From: Pseudomonas sp. TH31
GTDB taxonomy: Bacteria > Pseudomonadota > Gammaproteobacteria > Pseudomonadales > Pseudomonadaceae
DNA length: 50,653 nucleotides
Direction: 5' to 3'
Assembly: GCF_016650815.1 (NCBI RefSeq)
Contig: NZ_JAEKEZ010000008.1
Span: 1 to 50,653 of the forward strand
Below, one piece after another: positions 14,701-26,053 of this stretch. The position numbers and the translations under genes are program-made. The notes under the pieces were generated by a model. The model did no database searches. It was not told the DNA's origin and saw only the letters and a list, made by a program, of their open reading frames with translations. The first letter of the stretch is position 1, and each line of letters opens with the position of its first letter.

Positions 14701-15971
14701 CCCGTTCCGGTGAGCTGGCTATCGCTGATGACTTCGGTCGTGAGCGCGAGCGTTACAAGCTGCCGTACGGTGCTGTGATTTCGGTTAAAGAAGGTGACAA
14801 GGTCGACGCTGGCGCAATCGTGGCCAAGTGGGATCCGCACACTCACCCAATCGTTACCGAAATGAAAGGTACCGTGACCTACGTGGGCATGGAAGAAGGC
14901 ATCACGATCAAGCGTCAGACTGACGAATTGACCGGTATGACCAACATTGAAGTACTCGACGCCAAAGACCGTCCAGCTGCCGGTAAAGACATTCGTCCAG
15001 CCGTTAAGATGGTCGGTGTCGATGGCAAGGATCTGCTGCTGCCAGGTACTGACGTACCGGCTCAGTACTTCCTGCCGGCTAACGCCCTGGTCGGTGTAGC
15101 GGATGGTGTGCAGGTTGCGATCGGTGATGTTATCGCCCGTATCCCGCAAGAAACTTCGAAAACTCGCGACATCACCGGTGGTCTGCCGCGTGTTGCCGAC
15201 TTGTTCGAAGCCCGTCGTCCGAAAGAAGCCTCGATTCTGGCTGAAGTCAGCGGCACCATCGCGTTCGGTAAAGAGACCAAAGGCAAGCGCCGTCTGGTCA
15301 TTACCCCGAACGACGGTAGCGATCCGTACGAAGAGCTGATTCCGAAGTGGCGTCACCTGAACGTCTTCGAAGGCGAACAGGTAAACCGCGGCGAAGTAAT
15401 CTCCGACGGCCCAAGTGATCCACACGACATCCTGCGTCTGCTGGGTGTGAGTGCGCTGGCCAAGTACATCGTGAACGAGATCCAGGACGTTTATCGTCTG
15501 CAAGGCGTGAAGATCAACGACAAGCACATCGAGACCATCCTGCGTCAGATGCTGCGTAAAGTTGAAATCGCTGAATCCGGCGATTCCACTTTCATCAAGG
15601 GCGACCAGATGGAATTGACTCACGTTCTGGTAGAGAACGAGCGTCTGGCGGGCGACGAGAAATTCGTTTCCAAGTTCACTCGCGTGCTGTTGGGTATCAC
15701 CAAGGCGTCGTTGTCCACCGAATCGTTCATCTCGGCGGCTTCCTTCCAGGAAACCACTCGCGTACTGACCGAAGCGGCAGTCACCGGCAAGCGCGATTAC
15801 CTGCGCGGCCTGAAAGAAAACGTGGTCGTGGGTCGTCTGATCCCGGCGGGTACCGGTCTGGCTTATCACAGCGAGCGCAAGCGTCGCCGTGAAGCTGACA
15901 AACCGTTGCGCGTAAGCGCCAGTGAAGTGGAAGCTGCACTGACCGAAGCATTGAACTCGAGCGGTAACTGA
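11772..15971 (+). CDS. rpoC: DNA-directed RNA polymerase subunit beta-prime
   Basis: Beta-prime holds the catalytic magnesium in NADFDGDQM (about residues 458-466). The N-terminal zinc site ([20 protein letters not shown], about 70-89) and the second zinc site ([15 protein letters not shown], about 885-899) are intact. The protein is 1399 residues. The start codon is TTG at 11772, chosen because AGGAGGAAAGG lies directly upstream and the family begins with KDLLNLLK. A long hairpin and a promoter follow before rpsL. Confidence 0.98.
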   Translation: MKDLLNLLKNQGQVEEFDAIRIGLASPEMIRSWSFGEVKKPETINYRTFKPERDGLFCAKIFGPVKDYECLCGKYKRLKHRGVICEKCGVEVALAKVRRERMAHIELASPVAHIWFLKSLPSRIGLLMDMTLRDIERVLYFESYVVIDPGMTTLEKGQLLNDEQYFEALEEFGDDFDARMGAEAVRELLHAIDLEHEIGRLREEIPQTNSETKIKKLSKRLKLMEAFQGSGNLPEWMVLTVLPVLPPDLRPLVPLDGGRFATSDLNDLYRRVINRNNRLKRLLDLSAPDIIVRNEKRMLQEAVDALLDNGRRGRAITGSNKRPLKSLADMIKGKQGRFRQNLLGKRVDYSGRSVITVGPTLRLHQCGLPKKMALELFKPFIFGKLEMRGLATTIKAAKKMVERELPEVWDVLAEVIREHPVLLNRAPTLHRLGIQAFEPVLIEGKAIQLHPLVCAAYNADFDGDQMAVHVPLTLEAQLEARALMMSTNNILSPANGEPIIVPSQDVVLGLYYMTREAINAKGEGRVFADLQEVDRVFRAGEAALHAKVKVRINETVNDRDGGSVKNTRIVDTTVGRALLFQVVPPGLSYDVVNQPMKKKAISKLINQCYRVVGLKETVIFADQLMYTGFAYSTISGVSIGVNDFVIPDEKARIISAATDEVKEIESQYASGLVTQGEKYNKVIDLWSKANDEVSKAMMANLSKEKVIDRHGVEVDQESFNSMYMMADSGARGSAAQIRQLAGMRGLMAKPDGSIIETPITANFREGLSVLQYFISTHGARKGLADTALKTANSGYLTRRLVDVAQDLVVTEIDCGTEHGLVMTPHIEGGDVVEPLGERVLGRVIARDVYKPGTEEIIVPAGTLVDEKWVEFIELNSIDEVIVRSPISCETRYGICAKCYGRDLARGHQVNIGEAVGVIAAQSIGEPGTQLTMRTFHIGGAASRTSAADSVQVKNGGTVRLHNLKHVERVDGCLVAVSRSGELAIADDFGRERERYKLPYGAVISVKEGDKVDAGAIVAKWDPHTHPIVTEMKGTVTYVGMEEGITIKRQTDELTGMTNIEVLDAKDRPAAGKDIRPAVKMVGVDGKDLLLPGTDVPAQYFLPANALVGVADGVQVAIGDVIARIPQETSKTRDITGGLPRVADLFEARRPKEASILAEVSGTIAFGKETKGKRRLVITPNDGSDPYEELIPKWRHLNVFEGEQVNRGEVISDGPSDPHDILRLLGVSALAKYIVNEIQDVYRLQGVKINDKHIETILRQMLRKVEIAESGDSTFIKGDQMELTHVLVENERLAGDEKFVSKFTRVLLGITKASLSTESFISAASFQETTRVLTEAAVTGKRDYLRGLKENVVVGRLIPAGTGLAYHSERKRRREADKPLRVSASEVEAALTEALNSSGN

Positions 15972-15993
15972 GTTCTGCAGTAAATAAGCGTGG

Positions 15994-16062
15994 GGCCCCG
16001 GCCGCTCCGTTCATCGAATCGAGACAATTTGTCGAGGTTGGATGAACGGAGAGGTCGGGGCC
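15994..16062 (+). terminator. long stem-loop between rpoC and rpsL
   Basis: Positions 15994-16015 pair with 16041-16062 over 22 bp, with one G-U pair and one mismatch; the loop contains GACA/TGTC, which can form a small inner hairpin. There is no T-run afterwards. It could be a terminator of the rpoBC transcript, an RNase III processing site or both; the promoter of the str operon begins 5 bases later. Confidence 0.65.
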
Positions 16063-16067
16063 TTGCC

Positions 16068-16096
16068 TTGACTGGGGACAAGATCCTCTTTAGACT
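16068..16096 (+). promoter_or_regulatory. putative sigma-70 promoter of the rpsL-rpsG-fusA-tufA operon
   Basis: TTGACT (16068-16073) and TAGACT (16091-16096) are separated by 17 bp. They lie immediately downstream of the rpoC-rpsL hairpin and about 92 bases before the rpsL start. Confidence 0.7.
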
Positions 16097-16187
16097 CTTG
16101 TACCCCTAAATTTGGCGGGAATTCGTTCCTGCCATTTTGCTTTTCTTGCAAGACAATAGCGTCGCAAGACAACAGTGGAGCTAGTAG

Positions 16188-16558
16188 ATGGCAACTATCA
16201 ACCAGCTGGTACGTCAGCCGCGTAAGCGTATCGTCGAGAAATCCGACGTGCCTGCGCTGCAGAACTGCCCGCAACGTCGTGGCGTATGCACCCGTGTGTA
16301 TACCACCACGCCGAAAAACCTAACTCGGCACTGCGTAAAGTATGCCGTGTGCGTCTGACCAACGGTTTCGAGGTTTCCTCGTACATCGGCGGTGAAGGCC
16401 ACAACCTGCAAGAGCACAGCGTGGTGCTGATCCGCGGCGGTCGTGTAAAAGACTTGCCAGGTGTTCGTTACCACACCGTACGCGGTTCTTTGGATACTTC
16501 CGGCGTTAAAGGTCGTAACCAGGGTCGTTCGAAGTACGGTACCAAGAAGCCTAAGTAG
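16188..16558 (+). CDS. rpsL: 30S ribosomal protein S12, frameshifted in this sequence
   Basis: S12 sits at the decoding centre and is the classic streptomycin-resistance protein. Reading from ATG 16188 gives [18 protein letters not shown] and continues normally to TTTPK. The frame is then lost at an A-run (16314-16318) that has five A where CCG AAA AAA CCT needs six. The rest ([11 protein letters not shown] to TKKPK) is intact in the next frame. The span is 371 bases, one short of the 372 needed for the 123-residue Pseudomonas protein. The break falls exactly on the codons for Lys42-Lys43, the streptomycin site. Because S12 is essential, a sequencing or assembly error is the most likely explanation. 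Confidence 0.9.
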
Positions 16559-16655
16559 TAGCGGCTTTTTGTAAAAACTGATTTTCTATTTTTCTGAGTC
16601 GATAAGAGTAAGGTCGGAGGCGTCCCGAAAGGGGACCGATTCCGAGCGAACCTGA

Positions 16656-17147
<492 letters not shown>

Positions 17148-17177
17148 TTTTAGCGTCACTAATTTTGCGAGGGCTTT

Positions 17178-19283
17178 ATGGCTCGTACTACACCGATTAA
17201 CCGCTACCGTAACATTGGTATCGTTGCTCACGTGGATGCTGGTAAAACCACCACCACCGAGCGCGTCCTTTTTTACACTGGCAAAAGCCACAAGATGGGC
17301 GAGGTGCATGACGGCGCCGCGACCACCGACTGGATGGTGCAGGAGCAGGAGCGTGGTATTACCATTACTTCTGCTGCTATTACCACCTTCTGGCAGGGTT
17401 CCGAGAAGCAGTACGCTGATAAGTACCGCTTCAACGTCATCGATACCCCGGGTCACGTTGACTTCACTATTGAAGTTGAGCGGTCCCTGCGCGTACTCGA
17501 CGGCGCTGTCGTTGTGTTCTGCGGCACTTCGGGTGTTGAGCCTCAGTCGGAAACCGTATGGCGTCAAGCCAACAAGTACGGCGTTCCACGTCTTGTTTAC
17601 GTTAACAAGATGGACCGTGCTGGTGCGAACTTCCTGCGCGTGATCGGTCAGATCAAGCAGCGTCTGGGTCACACTCCGGTGCCAATCCAGTTGGCCATCG
17701 GTTCCGAAGACAACTTCCAGGGTCAGATCGATCTGATCAACATGGAAGCTGTTTACTGGAACGATGCTGACAAGGGCACTGTTCCGCGTCGCGAAGCTAT
17801 TCCTGCAGAGCTGCTGGAATTGGCTGAAGAGTGGCGCGACAACATGGTTCAGGCTGCAGCCGAAGCCAGCGAAGAGCTGATGGACAAGTACCTGGAAGGT
17901 GAGGAAATCACCATCCCGGAAATCAAGGCCGCTCTGCGTCAGCGTACCATCGCTGGTGAGATCGTCTTGGCTGTCTGTGGTTCTTCCTTCAAGAACAAGG
18001 GTGTTCCCCTGGTTCTCGACGCTGTTATCGACTTCCTGCCGGCCCCAGTCGACATTCCTGCCATCAAGGGTACTGACCCGGATGACGAGACTATCGAATT
18101 GGAGCGTCATGCAGACGACAGCGAGCCGTTCTCGGCTCTGGCGTTCAAGATCGCTACTGACCCATTCGTGGGTACCTTGACCTTCGTTCGAGTTTACTCG
18201 GGCGTGTTGAGCTCCGGCGACGGCGTGATCAACTCGGTTAAAGGCAAGAAAGAGCGCGTGGGTCGTATGGTGCAAATGCACGCAAACGCCCGTGAAGAAA
18301 TCAAGGAAGTGCGCGCTGGCGACATCGCGGCCTTGATCGGCATGAAGGACGTCACCACAGGTGAAACTTTGTGCACCGCTGACAAGCCAATCATTCTGGT
18401 TCGCATGGACTTCCCGGAGCCGGTTATCTCGGTTGCCGTTGAGCCTAAGACCAAGGATGACCAGGAAAAAATGGGTATCGCTCTGGGCAAGCTTGCTCAG
18501 GAAGATCCATCTTTCCGCGTCAAGACTGATGAAGAGACTGGTCAAACGATCATCTCCGGCATGGGCGAGCTGCACCTGGACATCCTGGTTGACCGGATGC
18601 GCCGTGAGTTCAACGTCGAAGCCAACATCGGTAAGCCTCAGGTTTCCTATCGTGAGCGCATCACGAAGAACTGCGAAATCGAAGGTAAGTTCGTTCGTCA
18701 ATCCGGCGGTCGTGGCCAGTTCGGTCACTGCTGGATTCGTTTTGCTCCTGCTGACGAAGGTCAGGAAGGTCTGCAATTCGTGAACGAAGTAGTAGGTGGT
18801 GTGGTTCCTAAGGAATACATCCCGGCTATCCAGAAGGGTATCGAAGAGCAGATGAAGAACGGTGTTGTTGCCGGCTATCCGCTGATCGGCCTGAAGGCTA
18901 CCGTTTTTGATGGTTCTTACCACGACGTCGACTCCAACGAGATGGCGTTCAAGGTGGCTGCTTCCATGGCGACCAAGCAACTGGCCCAGAAGGGTGGTGG
19001 TGAGTTGCTTGAGCCGATCATGGCGGTAGAGGTTGTTACGCCTGAAGACTATATGGGTGACGTGATGGGCGACCTTAACCGTCGTCGCGGCATGATCCTG
19101 GGTATGGAAGATACGGTTTCCGGCAAAGTAATTCGTGCCGAGGTTCCGTTGGGTGAGATGTTCGGTTATGCGACCGACGTCCGTTCCATGTCCCAAGGTC
19201 GCGCAAGCTACTCTATGGAATTCAAAAAATACAATACAGCTCCGTCGCATATCGTCGAAACTGTTACCAAAAAACAAGGCTGA
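17178..19283 (+). CDS. fusA: elongation factor G
   Basis: EF-G drives translocation of tRNA and mRNA on the ribosome using GTP and, with RRF, recycles ribosomes. The 701-residue sequence has the P-loop AHVDAGKTT (about 17-25), switch segment [21 protein letters not shown], and the domain IV loop ([12 protein letters not shown]) that enters the decoding site. The length is standard. It lies 30 bases after rpsG. Confidence 0.98.
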   Translation: MARTTPINRYRNIGIVAHVDAGKTTTTERVLFYTGKSHKMGEVHDGAATTDWMVQEQERGITITSAAITTFWQGSEKQYADKYRFNVIDTPGHVDFTIEVERSLRVLDGAVVVFCGTSGVEPQSETVWRQANKYGVPRLVYVNKMDRAGANFLRVIGQIKQRLGHTPVPIQLAIGSEDNFQGQIDLINMEAVYWNDADKGTVPRREAIPAELLELAEEWRDNMVQAAAEASEELMDKYLEGEEITIPEIKAALRQRTIAGEIVLAVCGSSFKNKGVPLVLDAVIDFLPAPVDIPAIKGTDPDDETIELERHADDSEPFSALAFKIATDPFVGTLTFVRVYSGVLSSGDGVINSVKGKKERVGRMVQMHANAREEIKEVRAGDIAALIGMKDVTTGETLCTADKPIILVRMDFPEPVISVAVEPKTKDDQEKMGIALGKLAQEDPSFRVKTDEETGQTIISGMGELHLDILVDRMRREFNVEANIGKPQVSYRERITKNCEIEGKFVRQSGGRGQFGHCWIRFAPADEGQEGLQFVNEVVGGVVPKEYIPAIQKGIEEQMKNGVVAGYPLIGLKATVFDGSYHDVDSNEMAFKVAASMATKQLAQKGGGELLEPIMAVEVVTPEDYMGDVMGDLNRRRGMILGMEDTVSGKVIRAEVPLGEMFGYATDVRSMSQGRASYSMEFKKYNTAPSHIVETVTKKQG

Positions 19284-19313
19284 TTCAGCCCTTTAGGCAA
19301 GGAGTTAATTGTC

Positions 19314-20507
19314 GTGGCTAAAGAAAAATTTGTACGTGACCTCCCGCACGTTAACGTTGGCACCATCGGTCACGTTGACCACGGTAAAACCACGCTGACT
19401 GCTGCTCTGACTCGTGTCTGCTCCGAAGTTTTCGGTTCGGCCGTTGTTGCTTTCGATAAAATCGACAGCGCACCGGAAGAAAAGGCTCGTGGTATCACCA
19501 TCAACACCGCGCACGTTGAATACAACTCGCTGATCCGTCACTACGCTCACGTCGACTGCCCAGGTCACGCTGACTATGTGAAGAACATGATCACCGGTGC
19601 TGCTCAGATGGACGGCGCTATTCTGGTTTGCTCGGCCGCTGATGGTCCGATGCCGCAAACTCGTGAGCACATCCTGTTGTCCCGCCAGGTTGGCGTTCCG
19701 TACATCGTTGTCTTCCTGAACAAGGCTGACATGGTTGACGACGCTGAGCTGCTGGAACTGGTTGAGATGGAAGTGCGCGATCTGCTGAGCACTTACGACT
19801 TCCCGGGCGACGACACTCCGATCATCATCGGTTCGGCTCTGATGGCTCTGAACGGTCAAGACGACAACGAAATGGGCACCACTGCCGTTCGTAAACTGGT
19901 TGAGACTCTGGACAGCTACATCCCAGATCCAGTTCGTGTTATCGACAAGCCGTTCCTGATGCCAATCGAAGACGTATTCTCGATCTCCGGTCGCGGTACT
20001 GTTGTAACTGGCCGTATCGAGCGCGGTATCGTCAAGGTTCAGGATTCGCTGGAAATCGTTGGTCTGCGTGACACTGTTGTCACCACCTGCACCGGCGTTG
20101 AAATGTTCCGTAAGCTGCTCGACGAAGGTCGTGCTGGCGAGAACTGCGGCGTGCTGCTGCGCGGCACCAAGCGTGACGACGTTGAGCGTGGCCAGGTTCT
20201 GGTCAAGCCAGGTTCGGTTAAGCCGCACACTACCTTCGAAGCTGAAGTGTACGTGTTGAGCAAAGAAGAAGGCGGTCGCCACACTCCGTTCTTCAAAGGC
20301 TACCGTCCACAGTTCTACTTCCGGACCACTGACGTGACCGGTAACTGCGAACTGCCGGAAGGCGTTGAAATGGTAATGCCGGGCGACAACATCAAAATGG
20401 TTGTCACCCTGATCAAAACCATCGCAATGGAAGATGGTCTGCGTTTCGCTATTCGTGAAGGCGGTCGTACCGTCGGCGCTGGCGTCGTAGCCAAAATCAT
20501 CGCTTAA
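19314..20507 (+). CDS. tufA: elongation factor Tu (tufA copy, str operon)
   Basis: This second EF-Tu gene also has 397 residues. The start codon is GTG at 19314 behind AAGGAG. All GTPase motifs match the tufB copy. Differences cluster near the N terminus (VRDLPH), residues 44-74, about 196-215, the region [17 protein letters not shown] and the C-terminal AKIIA, with long identical blocks between. A strong terminator follows at 20522. Tandem S12-S7-EF-G-EF-Tu order is the classic str operon. Confidence 0.97.
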   Translation: MAKEKFVRDLPHVNVGTIGHVDHGKTTLTAALTRVCSEVFGSAVVAFDKIDSAPEEKARGITINTAHVEYNSLIRHYAHVDCPGHADYVKNMITGAAQMDGAILVCSAADGPMPQTREHILLSRQVGVPYIVVFLNKADMVDDAELLELVEMEVRDLLSTYDFPGDDTPIIIGSALMALNGQDDNEMGTTAVRKLVETLDSYIPDPVRVIDKPFLMPIEDVFSISGRGTVVTGRIERGIVKVQDSLEIVGLRDTVVTTCTGVEMFRKLLDEGRAGENCGVLLRGTKRDDVERGQVLVKPGSVKPHTTFEAEVYVLSKEEGGRHTPFFKGYRPQFYFRTTDVTGNCELPEGVEMVMPGDNIKMVVTLIKTIAMEDGLRFAIREGGRTVGAGVVAKIIA

Positions 20508-20521
20508 TAAGTGATGACTTG

Positions 20522-20551
20522 AAAAAGCCCCCGCTTAGCGGGGGCTTTTTT
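20522..20551 (+). terminator. terminator of the str operon
   Basis: AAAAAGCCCCCGC and GCGGGGGCTTTTTT form a near-perfect stem around a TTA loop with a T-tail. It ends the tufA transcript and the S10 promoter follows 6 bases later. Confidence 0.93.
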
Positions 20552-20557
20552 ATTGGG

Positions 20558-20586
20558 TTGACACTGTAGTAGCCCGTCTATAGAAT
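20558..20586 (+). promoter_or_regulatory. sigma-70 promoter of the S10 operon
   Basis: A perfect -35 TTGACA (20558-20563), a 17-bp spacer and -10 TAGAAT (20581-20586) precede rpsJ. The 5' leader is only about 55 bases, much shorter than the L4-regulated leader of E. coli, so that attenuation mechanism is probably absent. Confidence 0.88.
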
Positions 20587-20648
20587 TGCGCCTCCTTTTA
20601 ACGGGCGTATTGCGCTCGCTGGGAATAGCAGCCGGAGTCTGAAATCCA

Positions 20649-20960
20649 ATGCAAAATCAGCAAATCCGTATCAGGTTGAAGGCTTTTGACCATCGCCTGA
20701 TCGACCAATCCACCCAGGAAATCGTGGAAACCGCGAAACGTACTGGTGCTCAAGTGCGTGGTCCAATTCCACTGCCTACCCGTAAAGAGCGGTTCACCGT
20801 TCTGGTCTCCCCGCACGTCAACAAAGACGCGCGCGACCAGTACGAGATCCGTACTCATAAGCGCGTTCTGGACATCGTCCAGCCAACGGATAAAACCGTT
20901 GATGCTCTTATGAAGCTTGATCTTGCGGCCGGTGTGGAAGTGCAGATCAGCCTCGGCTAA
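20649..20960 (+). CDS. rpsJ: 30S ribosomal protein S10 (NusE)
   Basis: S10 is a 30S head protein. As NusE it also pairs with NusB in antitermination and links NusG to the ribosome. The 103-residue protein begins [19 protein letters not shown] and has the conserved [35 protein letters not shown] region. It is the first gene of the S10 operon, behind a strong promoter. Confidence 0.97.
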
Positions 20961-21040
20961 GACTCGGTCTTAGTCGTGTAACGCTCTGAAATGGGCGGCC
21001 ATAGCGGGTGAAAGCCCCGTACACTCATGAGGTTTACAAC

Positions 21041-21676
21041 ATGACTATTGGTGTAGTCGGTCGTAAATGCGGTATGACCCGTATTTTCACCGAAGAAGGT
21101 GTCTCCATTCCGGTCACGGTCATTGAGATCGAACCGAATCGCGTCACCCAGTTCAAAACTGAAGAGACCGATGGCTATCGTGCAGTGCAAGTCACTGTAG
21201 GCGAGCGTCGTGCTTCGCGTGTTACAGCTGCTCAGGCTGGCCACTTCGCCAAGGCGAACGTTGCCGCTGGTCGTACCGTAATGGAATTCCGTCTTGAAGA
21301 AGGCGAGTACCAGGCCGGCGATCTGATCAACGCTGAAATCTTCGCCGCTGGTCAACTGGTTGATGTAACCGGTCAGTCCAAGGGTAAAGGCTTCCAGGGT
21401 ACGATCAAGCGTTGGAACTTCCGCGGGCAAGATAATACCCACGGTAACTCCGTGTCCCACCGCGTTCCAGGCTCTATCGGCCAGTGCCAGACTCCTGGTC
21501 GTGTATTCAAGGGCAAAAAAATGTCCGGTCATATGGGCGCTGAGCGCGTGACCGTGCAGTCCCTGGAAGTAGTGCGCGTGGACGCTGAACGCAATCTGTT
21601 GTTGGTCAAGGGTGCTGTTCCTGGCGCTACTGGCGGCAACTTGGTTGTACGTCCAGCAGCCAAGGCTCGCGGTTAA
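21041..21676 (+). CDS. rplC: 50S ribosomal protein L3
   Basis: L3 is a primary assembly protein near the peptidyl transferase centre. I chose ATG 21041 ([16 protein letters not shown]; 211 residues) because the longer in-frame start at 21008 adds residues not found in the family. The extended loop ([29 protein letters not shown]) contains the glutamine ([11 protein letters not shown]) that PrmB methylates in relatives. Second gene of the S10 operon. Confidence 0.97.
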   Translation: MTIGVVGRKCGMTRIFTEEGVSIPVTVIEIEPNRVTQFKTEETDGYRAVQVTVGERRASRVTAAQAGHFAKANVAAGRTVMEFRLEEGEYQAGDLINAEIFAAGQLVDVTGQSKGKGFQGTIKRWNFRGQDNTHGNSVSHRVPGSIGQCQTPGRVFKGKKMSGHMGAERVTVQSLEVVRVDAERNLLLVKGAVPGATGGNLVVRPAAKARG

Positions 21677-21688
21677 GGGGAAGCTGAC

Positions 21689-22291
21689 ATGCAATTAAAT
21701 GTAAATGACGCTCAAGCGATCGAAGTTTCCGAACTGACATTTGGCGGCGAATTCAACGAGACGCTGGTTCACCAAGCAGTCGTGGCCTACATGGCTGGCG
21801 GCCGTCAAGGTAGCAAGCAGCAAAAGACCCGTTCCGACGTTCGTGGTGGCGGTAAGCGCCCTTGGCGTCAGAAAGGTACTGGCCGTGCTCGTGCCGGTAC
21901 TATCCGTAGCCCAATCTGGCGTGGCGGCGGTACCACTTTCGCAGCTCGTCCTCAGGATCACACCCAGAAGCTGAACAAGAAGATGTATCGCGCAGCAATG
22001 CGTTCCATCCTTGCTGAGCTGGTGCGTACTGATCGTCTGGTTGTGGTTCAGGACTTCGCTGTTGATGCACCGAAGACCAAAGATCTGCTGAACAAACTGA
22101 CTGGCATGGGCCTGACTGACGTCTTGATCGTGTCTGAAGTGGTTGATCAGAACCTGTACCTGGCTGCTCGTAACCTGCCACACGTTGATGTCCGTGACGT
22201 TCAAGGTTCCGATCCAGTTAGTCTGATCGCATACGACAAGGTGTTGATCACCGTGTCGGCCGTGAAGAAATTCGAGGAGCTGCTGGGATGA
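21689..22291 (+). CDS. rplD: 50S ribosomal protein L4
   Basis: L4 lines the peptide exit tunnel; its extended loop with [26 protein letters not shown] (about 46-71) is present. The 200-residue length is normal. In E. coli L4 represses the S10 operon at transcription and translation; the short leader here makes that doubtful. Its stop overlaps the rplW start (ATGA). Confidence 0.97.
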
Positions 22292-22587
22292 ACCAGGAAC
22301 GCGTATTTAAAGTTCTGCTTGGCCCGCACGTTTCCGAAAAGGCTACGGTTCTGGCTGACAAGAAAGGCCAGTTCGTTTTCAAGGTTGCAACTGACGCAAC
22401 CAAGCTGGAAATCAAGAAGGCCGTCGAAAGCCTGTTCAGCGTGAAAGTAGAGCGTGTTACTACCCTGAATGTTCTGGGTAAGAGCAAGCGCACTGCTCGC
22501 GGTCTGGGCAAGCGTAATGACTGGAAGAAGGCAGTTATCTCCCTTCAGCCAGGCCAAGATCTCGATTTCAGCAGCAGTGCTGAGTAA
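22288..22587 (+). CDS. rplW: 50S ribosomal protein L23
   Basis: L23 sits at the tunnel exit and is the docking site of trigger factor, SRP and the Sec translocon. The 99-residue protein has [20 protein letters not shown] and ends [22 protein letters not shown]. Translation is coupled to rplD by a 4-base overlap. Confidence 0.97.
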
Positions 22588-22601
22588 GGAAGGGGTGCAT
22601 C

Positions 22602-23426
22602 ATGGCAATCGTTAAATGCAAACCGACTTCCCCTGGCCGCCGTTTTGTGGTCAAGGTGGTCAACCAGGAGCTGCATAAAGGCGCTCCTCACGCACCGCTG
22701 CTCGAGAAAAAATCGAAGACTGGTGGTCGTAACAACAATGGTCGCATTACCACTCGTCACATCGGTGGTGGCCATAAGCAGCATTATCGTCTGGTCGATT
22801 TCCGTCGCAACGACAAAGATGGCATCGTTGCCACTGTCGAGCGTATTGAATACGATCCAAACCGTACTGCTCACATCGCTCTGCTGCTGTACGCAGATGG
22901 CGAGCGTCGCTACATCATCGCCCCTAAAGGCGTGAGTGCTGGTGACCAGCTGATCGCAGGTGCTTTGGCACCGATCAAGCCGGGCAACGCTCTGCAACTG
23001 CGTAACATTCCAGTTGGTAGCACCGTACACGGCATCGAATTGAAGCCAGGTAAAGGCGCGCAAATCGCTCGTTCCGCTGGTGCTTCGGCTCAGCTGATCG
23101 CTCGTGAAGGTGTCTACGTGACCCTGCGTCTGCGTTCTGGTGAGATGCGTAAAGTGCTGGCTGAATGCCGCGCGACCCTGGGTGAAGTCTCGAACTCCGA
23201 GCACAGCCTGCGTTCGCTGGGTAAAGCTGGTGCCAAACGCTGGCGTGGCGTTCGCCCAACCGTTCGTGGTGTTGCCATGAACCCGGTTGACCACCCACAT
23301 GGTGGTGGTGAAGGTCGTACCTCTGGTGGTCGTCATCCGGTATCGCCATGGGGCTTCCCGACTAAGGGCGCGAAGACTCGTGGTAATAAGCGTACCGACA
23401 AAATGATCGTCCGTCGTCGCAAGTAA
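22602..23426 (+). CDS. rplB: 50S ribosomal protein L2
   Basis: L2 is needed for subunit joining and peptidyl transferase activity. The 274-residue sequence carries the C-terminal [18 protein letters not shown] segment with the conserved histidine that approaches the active centre, and the N-terminal RNA-binding [10 protein letters not shown] motif. Normal length and operon position. Confidence 0.97.
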   Translation: MAIVKCKPTSPGRRFVVKVVNQELHKGAPHAPLLEKKSKTGGRNNNGRITTRHIGGGHKQHYRLVDFRRNDKDGIVATVERIEYDPNRTAHIALLLYADGERRYIIAPKGVSAGDQLIAGALAPIKPGNALQLRNIPVGSTVHGIELKPGKGAQIARSAGASAQLIAREGVYVTLRLRSGEMRKVLAECRATLGEVSNSEHSLRSLGKAGAKRWRGVRPTVRGVAMNPVDHPHGGGEGRTSGGRHPVSPWGFPTKGAKTRGNKRTDKMIVRRRK

Positions 23427-23442
23427 ATAGAGGGATACGACA

Positions 23443-23718
23443 GTGCCACGTTCTCTGAAAAAAGGTCCTTTTATTGATCTTCACCTACTGAAGAAGATCG
23501 AAGTGGCGGCGGAAAAGAACGATCGCAAACCAGTGAAAACCTGGTCGCGCCGTTCCATGATCCTGCCACAAATGGTCGGTTTGACCATTGCAGTGCATAA
23601 CGGTCGTCAACATGTTCCAGTTCTCGTGAACGAAGACATGGTCGGCCACAAACTAGGCGAGTTTGCCGGTACCCGCACATATCGTGGGCACGTGGCAGAC
23701 AAGAAAGCCAAGCGTTAA
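23443..23718 (+). CDS. rpsS: 30S ribosomal protein S19
   Basis: S19 forms a complex with S13 in the 30S head near A-site tRNA. The 91-residue protein starts at GTG 23443 ([18 protein letters not shown]) and has the family motif [31 protein letters not shown]. Confidence 0.97.
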   Translation: MPRSLKKGPFIDLHLLKKIEVAAEKNDRKPVKTWSRRSMILPQMVGLTIAVHNGRQHVPVLVNEDMVGHKLGEFAGTRTYRGHVADKKAKR

Positions 23719-23731
23719 GGGGTAAGGAACG

Positions 23732-24064
23732 ATGGAAGTAGCCGCTAAGTTGTCGGGCGCTCGAATCTCCGCCCAGAAAGCCCGCTTGGTCGCCGACCAG
23801 ATCCGCGGGAAGAAGGTGGGCGAAGCGCTCAACCTGTTGGCTTTCAGCAGTAAGAAAGCCGCCGAGATCATCAAGAAAGTGCTGGAGTCGGCCGTAGCCA
23901 ACGCCGAGCACAACGAAGGCGCAGACGTTGATGACCTTAAAGTCAGCACCGTTTTCGTCAACGAAGGGCGTTCGCTGAAGCGAATCATGCCACGTGCCAA
24001 AGGCCGTGCTGATCGCATCGTCAAGCGGTCTTGCCATATCACTGTCAAGGTTGCTGACAAGTAA
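23732..24064 (+). CDS. rplV: 50S ribosomal protein L22
   Basis: L22 binds all domains of 23S rRNA and its beta-hairpin lines the exit tunnel, where changes give macrolide resistance. The 110-residue sequence has [19 protein letters not shown] and the hairpin region [18 protein letters not shown] with no visible insertion or deletion. Confidence 0.97.
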
Positions 24065-24077
24065 CGGAGTCGAAGAG

Positions 24078-24764
24078 ATGGGTCAGAAAGTACATCCCAT
24101 TGGCATTCGCCTGGGAATCGTCAAGGAGCACACCTCCGTCTGGTACGCAGACGGTCGGACTTATGCGGACTATTTGTTCGCTGATCTGAAGGTGCGCGAG
24201 TATCTCCAAGACAAACTAAAAAGCGCGTCCGTAAGCCGTATCGATATCCATCGTCCGGCTCAAACTGCACGTATCACCATCCACACCGCTCGTCCAGGTA
24301 TCGTTATCGGGAAGAAAGGTGAAGATGTTGAGAAACTGCGTCAGGACCTGACCAAGCAAATGGGTGTGCCTGTGCACATCAATATCGAAGAGATCCGCAA
24401 GCCGGAGCTCGACGGTATGCTGGTTGCGCAGAGCGTAGCTCAGCAGCTGGAGCGTCGTGTAATGTTCCGTCGCGCTATGAAGCGCGCTGTTCAGAACGCC
24501 ATGCGCATTGGTGCCAAAGGCATCAAAATCCAAGTGAGCGGTCGTCTCGGCGGTGCTGAAATCGCACGTACTGAATGGTATCGCGAAGGTCGTGTGCCAC
24601 TGCACACCCTGCGTGCCGACATCGACTATGCCAACTACGAAGCTCACACCACTTACGGTGTGATCGGTGTAAAGGTTTGGATCTTCAAAGGCGAAGTAAT
24701 TGGTGGTCGCCAAGAAGAACTGAAACCACAAGCACCAGCGCCTCGTAAAAAAGCTGCTAAGTAA
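24078..24764 (+). CDS. rpsC: 30S ribosomal protein S3
   Basis: S3 forms part of the mRNA entry channel and its helicase-like activity unwinds mRNA. I used ATG 24078 ([15 protein letters not shown]; 228 residues) behind a GGAG site; the earlier in-frame start inside rplV is rejected. A KH domain with the GXXG loop ([15 protein letters not shown], about 75-89) is visible. Confidence 0.97.
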
Positions 24765-24776
24765 GGGGTACGCCAA

Positions 24777-25190
24777 ATGTTGCAACCAAAGCGTACGAAG
24801 TTCCGCAAGCAGATGACAGGCCACAACCGTGGTCTGGCACAGCGCGGTAGCAAAGTCAGCTTCGGCGAATATGCGCTGAAGTCTGTAGCTCGTGGTCGTC
24901 TCACCGCTCGTCAGATCGAGTCAGCGCGTCGTGCACTGACCCGTCACGTTAAACGTGGCGGCAAGATCTGGATCCGTGTATTCCCGGACAAGCCTATTTC
25001 CAAAAAGCCTCTCGAAGTTCGGATGGGTAAAGGTAAGGGTAGTGTGGAGTACTGGGTTGCCCAGATTCAGCCAGGCAAAGTCCTGTATGAAATCGAGGGT
25101 GTTACTGAAGAGCTGGCGCGTGAGGCTTTTGCCCTGGCTGCTGCAAAGCTGCCGCTCGCCACCGCCTTTGTTAAACGGACGGTGATGTGA
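24777..25190 (+). CDS. rplP: 50S ribosomal protein L16
   Basis: L16 organises the A-site region of 23S rRNA and is required for late 50S assembly. The 137-residue protein begins [19 protein letters not shown] and contains [34 protein letters not shown], including the arginine hydroxylated by RoxA in relatives. Its TGA overlaps the start region of rpmC. Confidence 0.97.
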   Translation: MLQPKRTKFRKQMTGHNRGLAQRGSKVSFGEYALKSVARGRLTARQIESARRALTRHVKRGGKIWIRVFPDKPISKKPLEVRMGKGKGSVEYWVAQIQPGKVLYEIEGVTEELAREAFALAAAKLPLATAFVKRTVM

Positions 25191-25381
25191 TGAAAGCGAA
25201 TGAACTTCGTGAAAAAGACGCGCCGCAGCTTAACGAGCAACTGCTCGGCCTGCTGCGCGACCAGTTCAATCTGCGCATGCAGAAAGCAACTGGCCAGTTG
25301 GGGCAGTCTCACCTGCTCCGGCAAGTTAAGCGTGACATCGCTCGCGTGAAGACTGTGCTCAAACAGCAGGCAGGTAAGTAA
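25190..25381 (+). CDS. rpmC: 50S ribosomal protein L29
   Basis: L29 is a small two-helix protein near the tunnel exit beside L23. I used ATG 25190 ([18 protein letters not shown]; 63 residues) rather than the preceding in-frame GTG; either start overlaps the rplP stop, so translation is coupled. Contains the conserved [17 protein letters not shown] segment. Confidence 0.95.
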   Translation: MKANELREKDAPQLNEQLLGLLRDQFNLRMQKATGQLGQSHLLRQVKRDIARVKTVLKQQAGK

Positions 25382-25383
25382 TC

Positions 25384-25650
25384 ATGGCTGAAGCCGAAAA
25401 AACCGTCCGTACGCTGACTGGCCGTGTTGTCAGCGACAAAATGGACAAGACCATCACCGTTCTGATCGAGCGTCGCGTAAAGCACCCGATCTACGGTAAA
25501 TACGTTAAGCGTTCGACTAAGCTGCACGCGCACGACGAAACCAATCAGTGCCACATCGGCGACAAAGTCACTATTCGTGAAACTCGTCCGCTGGCCAAGA
25601 CCAAGTCTTGGGCATTGGTTGATGTTCTCGAACGCGCTGTGGAAGTCTAA
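25384..25650 (+). CDS. rpsQ: 30S ribosomal protein S17
   Basis: S17 is a primary 16S rRNA-binding protein with an OB fold. The 88-residue sequence has [38 protein letters not shown], typical of the family. It starts two bases after rpmC. Confidence 0.97.
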   Translation: MAEAEKTVRTLTGRVVSDKMDKTITVLIERRVKHPIYGKYVKRSTKLHAHDETNQCHIGDKVTIRETRPLAKTKSWALVDVLERAVEV

Positions 25651-25673
25651 GGACTAGGGGTCGGAGAAATTAT

Positions 25674-26042
25674 ATGATTCAGACTCAATCCATGCTCGAT
25701 GTGGCCGATAACAGCGGCGCTCGCCGCGTTATGTGCATCAAGGTGCTGGGTGGCTCCCATCGTCGTTACGCTGGTATCGGTGACATCATCAAAGTTACCG
25801 TGAAGGAAGCAATTCCTCGCGGTAAAGTGAAAAAAGGCCAAGTGATGACTGCTGTTGTAGTCCGCACTCGTCACGGCGTACGCCGTGCTGATGGCTCCAT
25901 TATCCGCTTTGATGGCAACGCTGCTGTTCTTCTGAACAACAAGCAAGAGCCGATCGGCACCCGTATCTTTGGGCCAGTGACCCGTGAACTTCGTACTGAG
26001 AAGTTCATGAAGATCGTCTCGCTCGCCCCAGAAGTGCTGTAA
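25674..26042 (+). CDS. rplN: 50S ribosomal protein L14
   Basis: L14 lies at the subunit interface, contacts 16S helix 14 and is the target of the silencing factor RsfS. The 122-residue protein begins [28 protein letters not shown] and ends in the conserved [17 protein letters not shown]. It is usually the first gene of the spc operon. Only 23 bases separate it from rpsQ and no promoter is evident, so it appears to be read from the S10 promoter. Confidence 0.97.
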   Translation: MIQTQSMLDVADNSGARRVMCIKVLGGSHRRYAGIGDIIKVTVKEAIPRGKVKKGQVMTAVVVRTRHGVRRADGSIIRFDGNAAVLLNNKQEPIGTRIFGPVTRELRTEKFMKIVSLAPEVL

Positions 26043-26053
26043 GGAGATCCGAC

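Noticed and set aside
11781..15869. 1362-residue open frame on the minus strand opposite rpoC
   Set aside because: Same codon-bias shadow as for rpoB; the protein-like text is low-complexity His/Gln/Val-rich and matches nothing known.
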